In this document: positions 1-10,235 of the stretch, piece after piece
Numbering within the stretch: position 1 is the stretch's first letter
Layout of the letters: every line of letters begins with the position of its first letter
NCBI GenBank assembly: GCA_015680685.1
Contig: MNCI01003675.1
Location: forward strand, 1 to 27,240
Direction of reading: 5' to 3'
DNA from: Gnetum montanum
Lineage: Eukaryota; Streptophyta; Gnetopsida; Gnetales; Gnetaceae
Length of the DNA: 27,240 bases
Notes under the pieces: generated by a model
Database searches by the model: none
The model's input: only the letters and a program-made list of their open reading frames with translations
Told to the model about the DNA's origin: nothing
Position numbers and translations under genes: made by a program

Positions 1-128
1 TGCTTGGTAGCCCAGTGGTGTAGCTAGGATCTATGCTTGGCAACCCAGTGGCGTATTTGGGATTTGCACTTGGTAATCCCAGTGGCGTACCTAGGATCTA
101 CGCTTGGTAGTCCCAGTGGTAGTCGTGC
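1..128 (+). repeat. Imperfect 33-34 bp tandem array inside LTR A
   Basis: Three full units start near 1, 34 and 67, and a partial unit starts at 101. Each has a core like CTTGGTARYCCCAGTGG followed by GTA..TAGGATCTA. The units differ by a few bases and the array may continue left of the window. The related LTR B has at most one recognisable unit (near 20395-20425), so the array looks like an expansion private to this copy. Confidence 0.75.
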
Positions 129-464
129 ACGAGGTCCAAGATGTGTACGGTTGATCAAGGAATCGATTGCTCGTCGCACTTAGGCTAGATTAGATTTTCT
201 TACCCTTTTCCTCCTAGCTTAGATTAGTTAATATTATTTTCCACTACCTTCAGGAGTAGCATTAGGTTAGAACACATCATACACTTCATCTAGACTAAAC
301 CATACGTGACATATGCAATACTAGTCTAGGTGGGAAGACAGCGAAATGCGACCTAAGGCTAACTATCTAGGTGCCACAACTAGTCCATCTACGGAGTTCG
401 ACCGAATCGTGTGTGCAACGCTCGTTTCGTATGGTTGAGTGTAGGGGTACCTCGCCACTCATCA
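1..464 (+). mobile_element. LTR A: 3' portion of an LTR (solo or 3' LTR), cut by the window start
   Basis: The segment ends with CACTCATCA at 456-464, the same terminus that closes the complete LTR on the opposite strand at 20033-20891. Both also share, in inverted orientation, a 14-base identity (440-453 against 20044-20057), a near-identical 12-mer (397-408 against 20091-20102) and looser similarity along their length. No primer-binding site (TGG...) follows position 464, so this is more likely a 3' or solo LTR than a 5' LTR. The LTR start lies outside the window. The call rests on this comparison, not on coding sequence. Confidence 0.6.
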
Positions 465-589
465 GAGGCAAACATGACTCTCATCAATGCAAGCTTCTTT
501 GAACAAAGTGGGCTAGATCTAGGGATAGGTAGATTCATTATTGGAGTGGGACTCCATTATGCAAGATCTAGTTGTGATAGAGAAACAAG

Positions 590-2940
590 AATGTTGGCTT
601 ATGAGAGGAAGATTTTATGGAAATAGCGCTTCAAGGAGAGATGGCTAAAGAAAGAAGACTAAAATTCTGCCTACTTTCATATGATCACAAATAGGAGAAA
701 TTAAAACTGGTTCTTGATCAAATTCTCCTCAAATGCCCAAGAGGATCTCTAGGTTGCAGCTGCCTATTTTCATAACATGTATTATCAGAATGAGAGGGTT
801 AATCCTAGACTATTGGAAGATATAATCCCTTGCTTAGTTTCCCCTATTGATAATGAGTTCTTGGAGGGAAGATCCTCTAGAGATGACTGGAACTTTGAAT
901 GCATCAAAGCTTATTGCAATTTCATTGGAAGGAATTTTGAGGGTCGTTTTCAAGAAAGATTCAAGTATGGTACTTTTCCCAAAGCCTAGAATAATACCTT
1001 CATTATCTTACTACCCAAGAAGGAGGAGGTGCAATTCCTCAGGGATTACAAGCCTATTAGTCCTTGCAATACTTTTTACAATTTATTTTTCAAGCTTTTG
1101 GTGAATCATCTAAAGCCCTTGCTACCCAATATCATACAAGTAGATCAATCAAGATTCATCCTTGGGAGGAACATTACTGATAGTATCATTGTAGCAAATG
1201 AGGTTCTACATTACGCTTATATTCAAAAATATGAGATTTACTTTGGCATACTTGATTTATCAAAAGCATATAATAAGGTGAACTAGGATGTCTTACTTTT
1301 CACCCTGAGGAAGTTGGAGTTTTGTAGAGGGTTCTATAAGATGATCAAGTTCATGCTTTCTATAGTTAGATTTCAAGTTTCCTTGAATGGATAGATATCT
1401 TAGTAATTTTTCCCAGGGCAAGGCCTTCAACTAGGTGACCCTTTATCACCATATCTCTATATTATTGTTATCGATAACCTCTACAGATGGATCAGAAAGT
1501 TGAATGTAAGGTTCCTGTGTCCCTAAAACCTTTATACTCTTTGGTATGCAAATGACACAATGATTTTTTTTCTTAGCATCTATCCCTAAGGCTAGAAAGG
1601 TGATGCAAGTGTTAGATGGATTTTGTTAGTCAACAAGGCTTGAAGTCAATTGGAACAAGAAAAAGCTTTTTCATGTAAGGTGCCCAACAGAAAGGTTTGA
1701 GTGTATCAAGCATATTTTTGGGTGTACTGTTGGCTTGCTCCTAGCTACATATCTATGGTAGCCTCTATTTTGCAGATAGAAATCAACTATCAGTTGGAAG
1801 GATGTTGGGAAAGATATAGAAGAAGTTGGCCTCTTAGAGAGATATGTTTATGTCTTCTATAGGTAAGTTGACTATGGCTAAATCTATCCTCTCAAGTATT
1901 CCCATTTATATTGCATTGGTTTTCAATCCCCTGGCCCAGTTTATATCTCAAGTCAATTTGATTGTGAGGAATTTTCTTTGGTCCAATGGAGAGGAGCATC
2001 ACTGATTTCATTTGATTACTTAGGATAATGTGGCTATCCCAATTAATGTAGGTGGTTGTGGGCTTTGGGATTTTGGGAGGTAGTCTTGCATTATGGTTGC
2101 TAAGTTGGCTTGAGAGGTTTGGTCCTAGACAAATAAGCCATGGGTCAATTATCTTCGAATGTGCTATCCTAATCTAAAGACTTGCCCAACTAAAGCCTTA
2201 GAGATATGGAAAACCATTAGGAGTGGATGGCCTTTCCTTTAATCACTTGGGCATTAGTAATTTTGGGAAGTAAACATTTTGGTGAAAGGTCTTTCAATAG
2301 AACAAGCTCATTACAAAATGATTGGGGAAGTTTTTTTTTTGAAGCAATCACCCTATTGCACCAAAGCCCAAGGGCACATGTAAAGGATTGGTTTAGTAGA
2401 AGGCAGTGGAGAATTCCATCAATCTTTTATGATGATAATAGACATGGCCAATTCACCAAAGTTCTTGACCTCCTTAAAAGACATAGCCCTTCTAATTTAA
2501 CCTATGAAGATACCTTGCATTTTGCTTCAACAAATCATAAATAGTGCATTTCATGTCGTTATAGGTAGTCCTTTACCAGAGTAAGGGGACGAGACCTTAT
2601 TTAGAAGTTGCATTGTAGAATAAAGATGAGGTTTTTTGCTTAGTTGTTGGCTCATCATACAGTGCTGACTTTGGAAAAACTCCAATGATGGGGTTTTGCT
2701 ATGGCTTCTCGATGTATCCTTTGCTATAAGGAGATTGAAACTACAACACACATTTTCAAGGAATGTCTTTTTACAAAGGCTATAAGTTGATTCATGCATA
2801 TGTGAACTTGGATCCAATAAGATCAATATTGGGTAATGATTATAGAAGGACTTATCATTCAAAGCCACTTGTATGAGATTTCATGGGTGGAGGTTAGTTT
2901 TTAAAATCATACTAAAATGCCAAGGTTAAGAAAAAAAAAA
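590..2940 (+). mobile_element. Degenerate LINE (non-LTR retrotransposon), reverse transcriptase to 3' tail
   Basis: This is a relic of a plant LINE ORF2 with many stops and frame changes, so it cannot make protein. Signatures occur in the expected order. At about 600-770 is the linker before the RT. At about 1240-1283 the RT motif reads DLSKAYNKV. At about 1420-1470 a QLGDPLSPYLYII-like motif appears. At about 1540 the active site reads YANDT where the family has YADD, so the catalytic aspartate is lost. At about 1870-2080 comes the connection region (MAKSILSSIPIY, then NFLWSNG, then GGCGLWDF). At about 2695-2765 is the zf-RVT zinc motif, CxxC...HIFKEC. An A-rich run at 2929-2940 may be the old poly(A) tail. 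The endonuclease half is absent, so the copy is probably 5' truncated, as is usual for LINEs. Confidence 0.85.
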
Positions 2941-3194
2941 GATAGTGTTTTTAATATTTTTTAAGTATTCTTGGAGTTTGTTTTGTTTGTTGATGAATAC
3001 CAATGCATTTTGAATATCAAGATGGCCACCCACATTGTTTGTCTATATGTAATTTTTTGTGTTGCAAGCATTTTATGTTGTAATAGTATATAAAACAATA
3101 CCTAGAACCAAATATTTCCCATTCCCTATTGTGATGGAAAACCATCAAAATTTGACCCTTATAGGATGTCAATTTTAAAAACCATACAAAAATG

Positions 3195-3459
3195 CCACAC
3201 ATAAGGTGTTTACATTTTGAGAGCTTGAGCATAACTATTTTATATTCTATTATAGGTAGGATCCACACATAAGGTGTTTATTCTTTTCAGGGTCTGACAT
3301 CCCCCCACACATAAGGTGTTTAATAATGAAGTGTTAGCCTAGTGGTACAAGTCTTGGCCTGGTAACCCCAAGTCATAGGTTTAATTCTACTAGGTAGCAT
3401 TGAGTTATAAACTTCTATATAAAGTCTTGAGTTCCAACACCCCACATGTAAGGTGCTTG
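3195..3459 (+). repeat. 18-bp motif CCACACATAAGGTGTTTA, three exact copies and one variant
   Basis: Exact copies lie at 3195-3212, 3263-3280 and 3305-3322. A fourth copy with three mismatches lies at 3442-3459. Spacing is irregular (68, 42 and 137 bp), so this is not a simple tandem array. The third and fourth copies bracket the tRNA-like segment at 3328-3400, which may mean they belong to the same short interspersed element. Confidence 0.7.
3328..3400 (+). mobile_element. tRNA-like head, probable SINE relic
   Basis: An A-box match TAGCCTAGTGG at 3335-3345 is followed 32 bases later by a weaker B-box GGTTTAATTCT at 3378-3388. That is the internal RNA polymerase III promoter layout and spacing of tRNA-derived SINEs. 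The segment does not fold into a convincing tRNA by eye (no clear acceptor stem), so a functional tRNA gene is unlikely. A second B-box-like string, GGTTCAAGCTT, lies near 3480. No terminal poly(A) or T run fixes the 3' end. Confidence 0.45.
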
Positions 3460-4075
3460 TTTCTCAAGTCGAAGACCTAGGTTCAAGCTTGGACACAACC
3501 ACTCAAACAGGTTAAGCTTTCACTTATCTACCAACCCTATCGAGCTCCACTTAGCAAGAAGAGCATTGTAGCTTGGGGCTATGATCCTTTTCTAACCAAC
3601 CCCATATTCTTAGGACAAGGCTAGGATGATGATGATTATTATTTTGGCCGAAAGACCAATTACCAACCCTTTCCAAGAGAATCATCTTTGGTCATGGTAA
3701 AATAATTTAATAATTTTATCATCATAATAGTGAAGGCCAATTATCAACCAACTGGACGTTGTCAATGTAAATAAATAATTATCATCATGATACTTGGCTA
3801 AGAGATAACTTTTTCACAAATTTATCATTTATTATTTTGGATAAAATACATTGGTTTTGATTTTTGTTTTCAATATGAAAATCAATTCTAAGTGAAACAA
3901 TTTAAGATTTTATTAATTTGAAAAATATAAAATATTTTTTTGGCCAAATAATAGGTATATATCATAAACATATAACTAAACTAGTGATAGTGGGCTTTTC
4001 ACAGTCAAAATGCATTGATATTCATTAACCTAGAAAACTACAAGAATACTTTAAAAAAATTAAAAACACATTCCA

Positions 4076-4189
4076 CACTTCAATATCCAAGGCCACAACA
4101 GGCCCACTTCAATATCCAAGGCCGCAACAGGCCCACTACATGGTAGGCATGATTGCAAGACCACTACATGGTGGGCACTAACGCAAGAG
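4076..4189 (+). repeat. Two adjacent tandem duplications (29 bp x2, then 28 bp x2)
   Basis: The first pair starts at 4076 and 4105 with the core CTTCAATATCCAAGGCC and one A/G difference in about 29 bases. The second pair starts at 4134 and 4162 with CACTACATGGTRGGCA and is more diverged. Together they form a small composite array in otherwise unique sequence. Confidence 0.8.
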
Positions 4190-5885
4190 CATGGTCTCAA
4201 TGAATCTTGTGTTTATTAACCACACAAGATCTATAATTAATGTTATTTCTGCTTTCCACAATTTGCATAAGCTTCCAACAGACGTTTATCTACTTTCAAT
4301 ATTTTATCGAATATGAAATAACGAAGATCTCGGATGGATTTCATGTTGGCTTGATCATATTTGGATATTTCGAACCATCCTCTTCTACATTCAAACTTAG
4401 TTATTCAAGGTGAGTGTTCTGAAAGCATCATTTTTCATATTCTTGGCGATATTCTTTTAATCTTTATGTAGTGTCTCCAAAAAAAAAAAAAATTTCTCGT
4501 TTTCTCCACCTTGTAAATAATGTAGTCTTTCAGTTCCTACACAAACAGATTCCCACTTCTCAGAACCACTGCTGTCATGGATATCATCCATGCATGTATT
4601 ACCTACTGTCTGAACTCCAAGTCATGGAGAATGCAATAGTTACGATTTTCTGGGATCTTATCATTAAACTAAGCACCAACGATAGCCATGGCTCTCGGCA
4701 AGGGCATAGCCATCAACATAAGCACTACTATTGTTGCACGTTCATCGTTAACATGGCCAAAACCAAAAAGAAGACTAAGTAGTTGGAGTAGGAGGGCCAA
4801 GGGATTTTAAATGAGCACCAAGTACACGGAGAAGAATGTTTAAATAAGAACTAACTACGAGGAGAAGAATGTGTATTTCGATGTGGAAGGCACGGGCAAC
4901 ACCACTAGTAAATGAGACCTCTATGGCCAAATCTGAAATCTGAACCCAAGTGCAGTCTCTAACTTTGTTTATATCACTCACACTATTTCGATGAATGGTG
5001 AGGCGAATCTCTACCGGTCATGTCATCAAAATCATGGATGGATGATGGAAGCATTTACACAATAGAAGAAATACTACCATAACGCGCATCGACCGCCTTG
5101 GAACACTTAAGCGGCGAATGGAAAATAGTTAAAAAAGAATTTGCAAGCGATATCATTCAGTGCAGTTAAGCTTATAAATTGGAGTAATAAACCATTAATT
5201 GGACCTTAATCATCATTACAGGAAAATAATTACATCAGAAACTGATCTGTAATCTTTGCAAATATCAGCTATGCCAACCAACATTACCACATTCTACAGG
5301 AATTCAAGAAAAAAAATGCAGCATAACTTTTTAACAAACCAGAGTAAGGTATAAAATGGTCATGGATCTGATTTCAAACAGAAATAATAATAGATCATGT
5401 CCTACAATAGCAGTAGTACTTGCAATGCTGGAACAAAACAAATATTTTCATTTGCAATGCAGAGATCACTTAAAATGAATTAAAGAGGTGAAACTCAGAA
5501 TTGATTATCAAAAAAATACCATGTGAAAACATCTTTGAAACATTAGCTTGGACTTTTAAAAACTGGGATCTCCACACTTGTTCGTATGTATTCTTTCAGC
5601 TGTCCAATGTGAAGATTACAAGAAAACCTTATTTTACTGAAACAAGTCCACAAAAGGCATGAACATCATAAGGTTACTCTGTAATACAAAGGACACCTAC
5701 ACATCCCCCAAAAATGGACAATAGATATTAACAGATCTCTTTAATTACCATCTAATGCCATTTGGATTCATTATAGTTTCTCAAATGAGCCATAAGAACC
5801 CGTCATGCCTTAAAAGAATAAAAGAATAAATGGCACAATTCTCAATGGCATATCACAAAATCCAATATCCCCATCAATCGAAATG

Positions 5886-8629
5886 TCAAAAGAGAATAAA
5901 GAATACAAAGGACACAAATAGCATAAGGAGGTGACTAGAAATTGCATGTGCGTTGCTAGCAGGGAAGATATCAGGCAAAGAACATTCCTCACCATTAAAA
6001 AACAATTTAGTTGGAAACCCAGCACCAGCAACAACGTTGATACCTGGAGTCGTTTTCTTCGTGAATGACACGACTGACTGCTGCTTTCCAGGCACTGTAT
6101 CTTGCTCTGCAACCAAATAATTCAACCCTTGATTGCCTTGCATAAACAAAGTGTTATTGTTGTCTCCGATCAATGTTCCATTAAATGAGTAAAGTTGTTG
6201 ATATCCAGGAAGTGCCTTTGACATTTGAACAGCAACAAACCAGTCGGCAAATGTGTAATCTTCCCAGTTGAAAAGTGTAATCCTTGCACTCCATCCGTTT
6301 CTATAGTCAGAAACTACATGCCAATTCACACTGACGCCACAGTTATCCCCACAAGGCAGTGGGTTGGGTACAGCAAAGTGCTTCAATCGGGCCCATGCAA
6401 CAGCTTTGGATGTCCTGTTTGCATAGGGTACAAGTAATGCTGAGGGTGGAACAAGCATTGCAGTTGCAGTTTGACTGCAGGTTGATTTTGTATTGGCTGG
6501 GCAACCGCAAGCACAAGTTTTGCATGGAATGGCTGATTCATTATAGTAAGCAGAAAACGAAACACAGCAACGGGGCTTTGCAGTTTGAGTAATATTGCAG
6601 ACCACTTGCCAGCTAGCTATGGCAGATAGCATCCGTGGAGTCCCATTCGGGTCTGGAAACTCAGAAGGATCTACTCGCCTTGGCTGTGAACATTGATAGT
6701 CAGGATTCAAAATACCTTGAATTTTCCAATTCACAGGAGGGTGTAAGGCAGTCATGTTCAAGTCTGGTGGGAGTTTGTAAACATGGAGAGTAAAGGCAGA
6801 CTTTGACTTTGATGGATCCATGACAGCAGGAAGCAAAGTGCCGTTTCTGCAGCAGTACTCTACCTTTCCTATCTTTGTATCATTTGCCTGGTATTGATTA
6901 AGGTCTACTATTGTTGGATTTTTGGAACAGCTTATTACATTCGATAACTGAAGACCTTGATAATAGCTGCCTGCAGTGCCGTCCACGCAATCTGTCAAAT
7001 CTTGTTCCAAAGCAACCGCACCTTTCATTTCATAGATAAATTCTCCTCTCTCCCATTGCCATGACAATTGCCAGTAATCCAATCGACCCAGTATATTATC
7101 ATTAGAAATTGTGACCTTTGCCCAGTAGTCATTGTCATTTGCTTGGGTTACATCATAGTACATGGTGAGATCCCCTTTCAGACGAGGAAGAAATCGTGTG
7201 ACGTTGACAACAGCTTTGTAATCTGGATTTCTCTCACAGCAGACTTCCATGAAACCGGCTGCAAGGATTTGATTTAAAAGTTAACCACAGAAAAAATAAT
7301 ACAATTTTATTTCACATATGATGGCTTCAAACCTCCGTAAATCATCGATAATGTACATTAGAAGAGGGATGCTAAATCCATTTCTACGATTCCGTTCAGA
7401 TTTTTCAGAGACAATCCAACAAACAAATAAATAGGACGCAATTTTGAACTAACTTATCATGGGATAGCTGCCGCCGCATTTACAGGATTCCGTCTACAAT
7501 AAATAAACAGAAGAAATACGGTTCTATACTCTCGGAACTTATTATTCAAAATTGAAAAACAAAAGCTACCAAACACGGTCTGCAGACTATAGTTATCATT
7601 GCAGAAAAACCAGCAATACCACAAAATTTTGAAACATGTTGAAATCCCGATAGCGTTCTCGTCGTAAGATTTAACAGCAAAAACGTAATAAATTCCAAGC
7701 GGCGTTTTTATCTCAAAATCTTAAAATAAACAGTGACAAATTCCTCACGGCGTTCTCCTTTAAGAACTGAATACAAATCAAGATAAACAGAAACAGTGCT
7801 TTCCTCTCGGTATGTGAATGAAACTTTAAAAAAAAAAAAAAAAACATGAAGAATCCTTAACAGTGTTTTCTCTTAAAAGCCTGCGGAATCTCCTAACTGG
7901 TTTTCCCTTTTACGCCTGGGATGAAACCAGGATGAAATGCAGGTAAAGCTTTCATCTAAAGACTTGAACAAAAAGGCGGAGAATAAACACAGCAAATTTG
8001 AAGGCAGCAGAATTAAAAAAGGGCAAAACATCATAAATACCAGAGGTGTGAGGCTTCGGGCAGTCGTAGCCGGAGTTAGCGAGGCTGATGTTGCGTGGCA
8101 TCGGGGTGGACTTGCCGACTCCGAACTCCGTTCCAACGATGGGAATCTTAGCGGAAATTTGCGTCATGTCGCCGGCGGTGTCGATGGCAGTTTTGAGATC
8201 GGTGTTAGGGTATCCAGAAAATACGGTGCCGTTGCCGACCTGAGCAGGGAAGCCGGAGCCGCTGGCGAGCACGGCGCCATCGGCGGACACGATGATCTCT
8301 CTGTGCTGAAACCCTACGAACACCTCCCATGCGTCCAGAGCAACGGTGTCCATGTTGATGATCTGAAGCGTCGACTTAAACGAGTACGGCTGCTCTGCGG
8401 CCTTGTTAGCGGCCGCGTAAGGGTAGATCTTCGTCGGATTTCCACCAGCGTACGATATGTACACGCCGCTGCATTCATTCTTGGTCGTCGAGTTGGTCCC
8501 CTGCGCGTTGCAGAAGCTCGCCAGGCACGACAGAATCGCAGACCCTAGCAGCAACGCTGCAACTCGAAAATGCCTTCGAGTTTCCATTCCGGCCCCTTTC
8601 TCGGCAAAACCTAGCGCTCTAGCTCGCAT
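5886..8629 (-). CDS. COBL7: COBRA-like GPI-anchored protein (COBL7-11 subgroup), two exons
   Basis: Exon 1 is 8629-8041 and exon 2 is 7258-5886. They join across a GT/AG intron at a G|CC alanine codon, giving 653 residues (family usual about 650-670). From the first Met: a signal peptide at about 15-42 ending near FCNAQ; the N-terminal extension typical of this subgroup (VFVGFQH, AEVGNGT-like, SGYPNTDLKTA, GTEFGV, DCPKP); then in exon 2 MEVCC, the cellulose-binding-like region, the hallmark CCVS at 427-430 followed by the Cys-rich CKTCACGC stretch, many N-glycosylation sequons, and a hydrophobic C-terminus preceded by small residues that fits a GPI-anchor signal. COBRA-like proteins act at the outer plasma membrane and wall in oriented cell expansion and cellulose deposition. 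Met15 (8587-8585) has a better start context (G at -3 and +4) and would give 639 residues. An in-frame stop at 8683-8681 rules out an upstream start. The choice of COBL7 within the subgroup is tentative. Confidence 0.93.
7259..8040 (-). other. Intron of the COBRA-like gene, with a degenerate ~48 bp repeat
   Basis: The donor is TCTG|GTATTT at 8041/8040 and the acceptor is CCTTGCAG|CCGG at 7259/7258. The join is phase 1 and restores the conserved passage leading into MEVCC. On the coding strand the intron is U-rich, including an 18-base T run (7828-7845 on +). Within it the + strand shows RGCGTT starts at 7652, 7701 and 7749 (periods 49 and 48), two of them preceded by AAATTCC, which is a decayed tandem repeat. 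Confidence 0.9.
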
Positions 8630-8666
8630 TTCCCGAGTTTCTGATCCTAACCAAGCGCTGCTGCAT
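8619..8666 (-). other. Upstream ORF of 15 codons overlapping the first COBRA-like start codon
   Basis: An ATG at 8666-8664 opens a 15-codon frame (peptide MQQRLVRIRNSGNAS) that ends with TAG at 8621-8619. It is out of frame with the main gene and runs across the first main ATG at 8629, ending 31 bases before the second in-frame ATG at 8587. It would matter only if transcription starts upstream of 8666. If so, reinitiation would favour the second Met, which directly precedes the signal peptide. Confidence 0.45.
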
Positions 8667-8710
8667 AAAAGAGAGGAATCTCAATCAATGTCAATGAGTT
8701 TTGATTGAGA

Positions 8711-8740
8711 TTTCTCTCTCTTTCTCTCCCTCTCTCTGTG
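8711..8740 (-). promoter_or_regulatory. GA-rich tract in the leader or core promoter of the COBRA-like gene
   Basis: On the coding strand this is an almost pure GA tract (CT on +, TTTCTCTCTCTTTCTC then CCTCTCTCTG), about 80-110 bases upstream of the ATG. Such tracts are common in plant 5' untranslated regions and core promoters and can bind GAGA-type factors. Whether this one is transcribed cannot be told. No strong TATA box in a suitable place was found. Confidence 0.45.
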
Positions 8741-9600
8741 CGAAAACCCTGGCTCTGCTAGGTGCGTCCTCGTTCAAGCTGATAATTCTTCCCTCCACAG
8801 ACGATTGGATTCACTGCTGCTGTTCAAATGCCAATGCTTCAGCTCCCGCGCTACCGGGTAGATACATAAAACTCTGCAACTCGTCCGAACACGCAAAACT
8901 GAGATCAGCGTACCGCGTATTTGGACGGGGTCCCTTCGGAACAAACGCGTTTTAGTGGTTGTTTAAGCGTTGGTAGCGCCGCACGTCTGCCGAGCTGCTG
9001 CTGCTGATGATGCTAAATTACAGGGATTTTGACTCGTTGCAAATCCGAAGAGGATTTGAAAGTTTCAATCAATCGACGCAGGTACGCACGCACGCACCCA
9101 CCAGCATTTTAAAACCAGAAAAAGCAGCAGCAGCAGCATCAGCGCAGGCTCATTGTGGTCAGAATTTTGAAATTTCAGGCCAGGCCAGGTCAGGTCAATG
9201 ACTGGCAAAGTCCAAAGAACCCAAGCACGAATCTGCGTGGCTGCCCCACCCAACGTTCCAAAAGCAGCAGAGTGAAAAAACAATCAACTCGGAAAGACGA
9301 CAATTTAAGGAAATTGGCAAATCGATTTGCGTTTGTCTTCCCCTCGGTTCTCTCCCGCCCGCTCTTGTCACAACGGGCAGTTATCTGACAATCCCCAACA
9401 ATGCTTTTTTTTTTTTAAAAAAAATAGAATTGACATTGACCAAATCATTATCTAACCGAACGTTTTGTTTTTTCCTTGTTTTTTTTTTCCATGGTATTTT
9501 TTAGAGAATATTCCATTGCACCATCAATGCTGCCGAGCTTTCAACCCCGTAGTTTATGGACCGGGGGGCGGGGCCGGGGCTGTCGGACTTTGAAAATAAG
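8741..9600. other. Upstream flank of the COBRA-like gene, no gene seen
   Basis: The proximal part (about 8741-9400) is richer in G+C and CpG than the rest of the window and probably holds the promoter. It contains a short AGC run (about 9124-9140) and small CAGGCC/CAGGTCA repeats near 9177-9198. Beyond 9400 it turns low complexity: T-run/A-run at 9407-9424 and another T run at 9478-9489. An isolated G-rich island with runs of 6, 4 and 4 G lies at 9563-9579. Short ORFs here have no recognisable product. Confidence 0.6.
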
Positions 9601-9869
9601 TTTTATTAATATTAAAAAAGTATCAAGTACACTAACCACATTAAGTCAAAAGGGTTAAAAAGAAGGGGGAATTGAGATAACTGGAATGAGACCCGGAACA
9701 ACCTTATAAATAATGGATTGCTAAAAGAGGAAACCCAATCTAGGGCACTACCAATTGTCAAAACAAACTGGCTGGTTACAAGAGAAAATGGCATAAGTTT
9801 AGATGAGGCGAAGAGCACTCTAAACAGAGAGACTTCCAAATGGTGACTCCACACAACTTAAAGAAGGGA

Positions 9870-10235
9870 AGCTTCATTGCAGAGGTTACTAATGAAGAGT
9901 GTTGCTTGAAAGCATGGGTCTTTCCCAAGGCTGCAGGAGATGAACTAACTGATGACTATCTATGTTGAACTTGGATGCTTGAGATTTGAGTTTGAAATGA
10001 ATGAGGTGGAAGATTTGCAACTTCTCCAACATGGTAAGATGACATTTATTAGAATAATTTGTCTTTTGAAAAATAACATTGCATCTACGCTTCCAAATAT
10101 AATATAAAATAATAGGCATAATAACTTTTCACAAAAAACTAAAATTAATAGAAGTAATGGCCAAAAAGCCAAATATAGCCTCATCTTGAGATAGCTTGTG
10201 TAACACCCATTCATAGGGAGCAAGAGTTAACACAA
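9870..10235 (-). mobile_element. LINE 3' remnant (region after zf-RVT)
   Basis: Read on the minus strand, fragments such as APYEWVLHKLS, then an ILYYIWKRRCNVIF-like passage, resemble the W..WK.RN..F segment that follows the zinc motif in plant LINE ORF2 proteins. The frame is broken by stops at several points and no RT motif is present. The call rests on this one passage, and the ends are approximate. Confidence 0.45.

Larger units (their letters stand above)
2941..5885. other. Intergenic region, no supported gene
   Basis: AT-rich DNA between the LINE tail and the 3' end of the COBRA-like gene. Short ORFs (for example 4471-4782 on +) have no recognisable domain, and the A run at 4478-4491 accounts for the lysine-rich start of that one. 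The supported contents are the 18-bp repeated motif and SINE-like head at 3195-3460 and the tandem duplications at 4076-4189. The 3' untranslated region of the COBRA-like gene must lie just below 5886, but I see no convincing poly(A) signal that fixes its end. Confidence 0.6.

Noticed and set aside
1-128. CRISPR-like array
   Set aside because: The units are directly adjacent and diverged, with no constant repeat and unique spacer pattern, and the setting is a plant LTR.
3328-3400. A functional tRNA gene
   Set aside because: The A box fits, but the B box is degenerate and no acceptor stem pairs by eye. A SINE head is the more cautious call.
4471-4782. 103-codon ORF with a lysine-rich start
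   Set aside because: The start is produced by an A run. There is no domain, no splice context and no sign of coding bias, so it was left in the intergenic entry.
7937-8548. 203-codon plus-strand ORF opposite the COBRA-like first exon
   Set aside because: It is the antisense shadow of a GC-rich coding exon. It has no recognisable domain, while the minus-strand reading matches the COBRA-like family and joins the second exon in frame.
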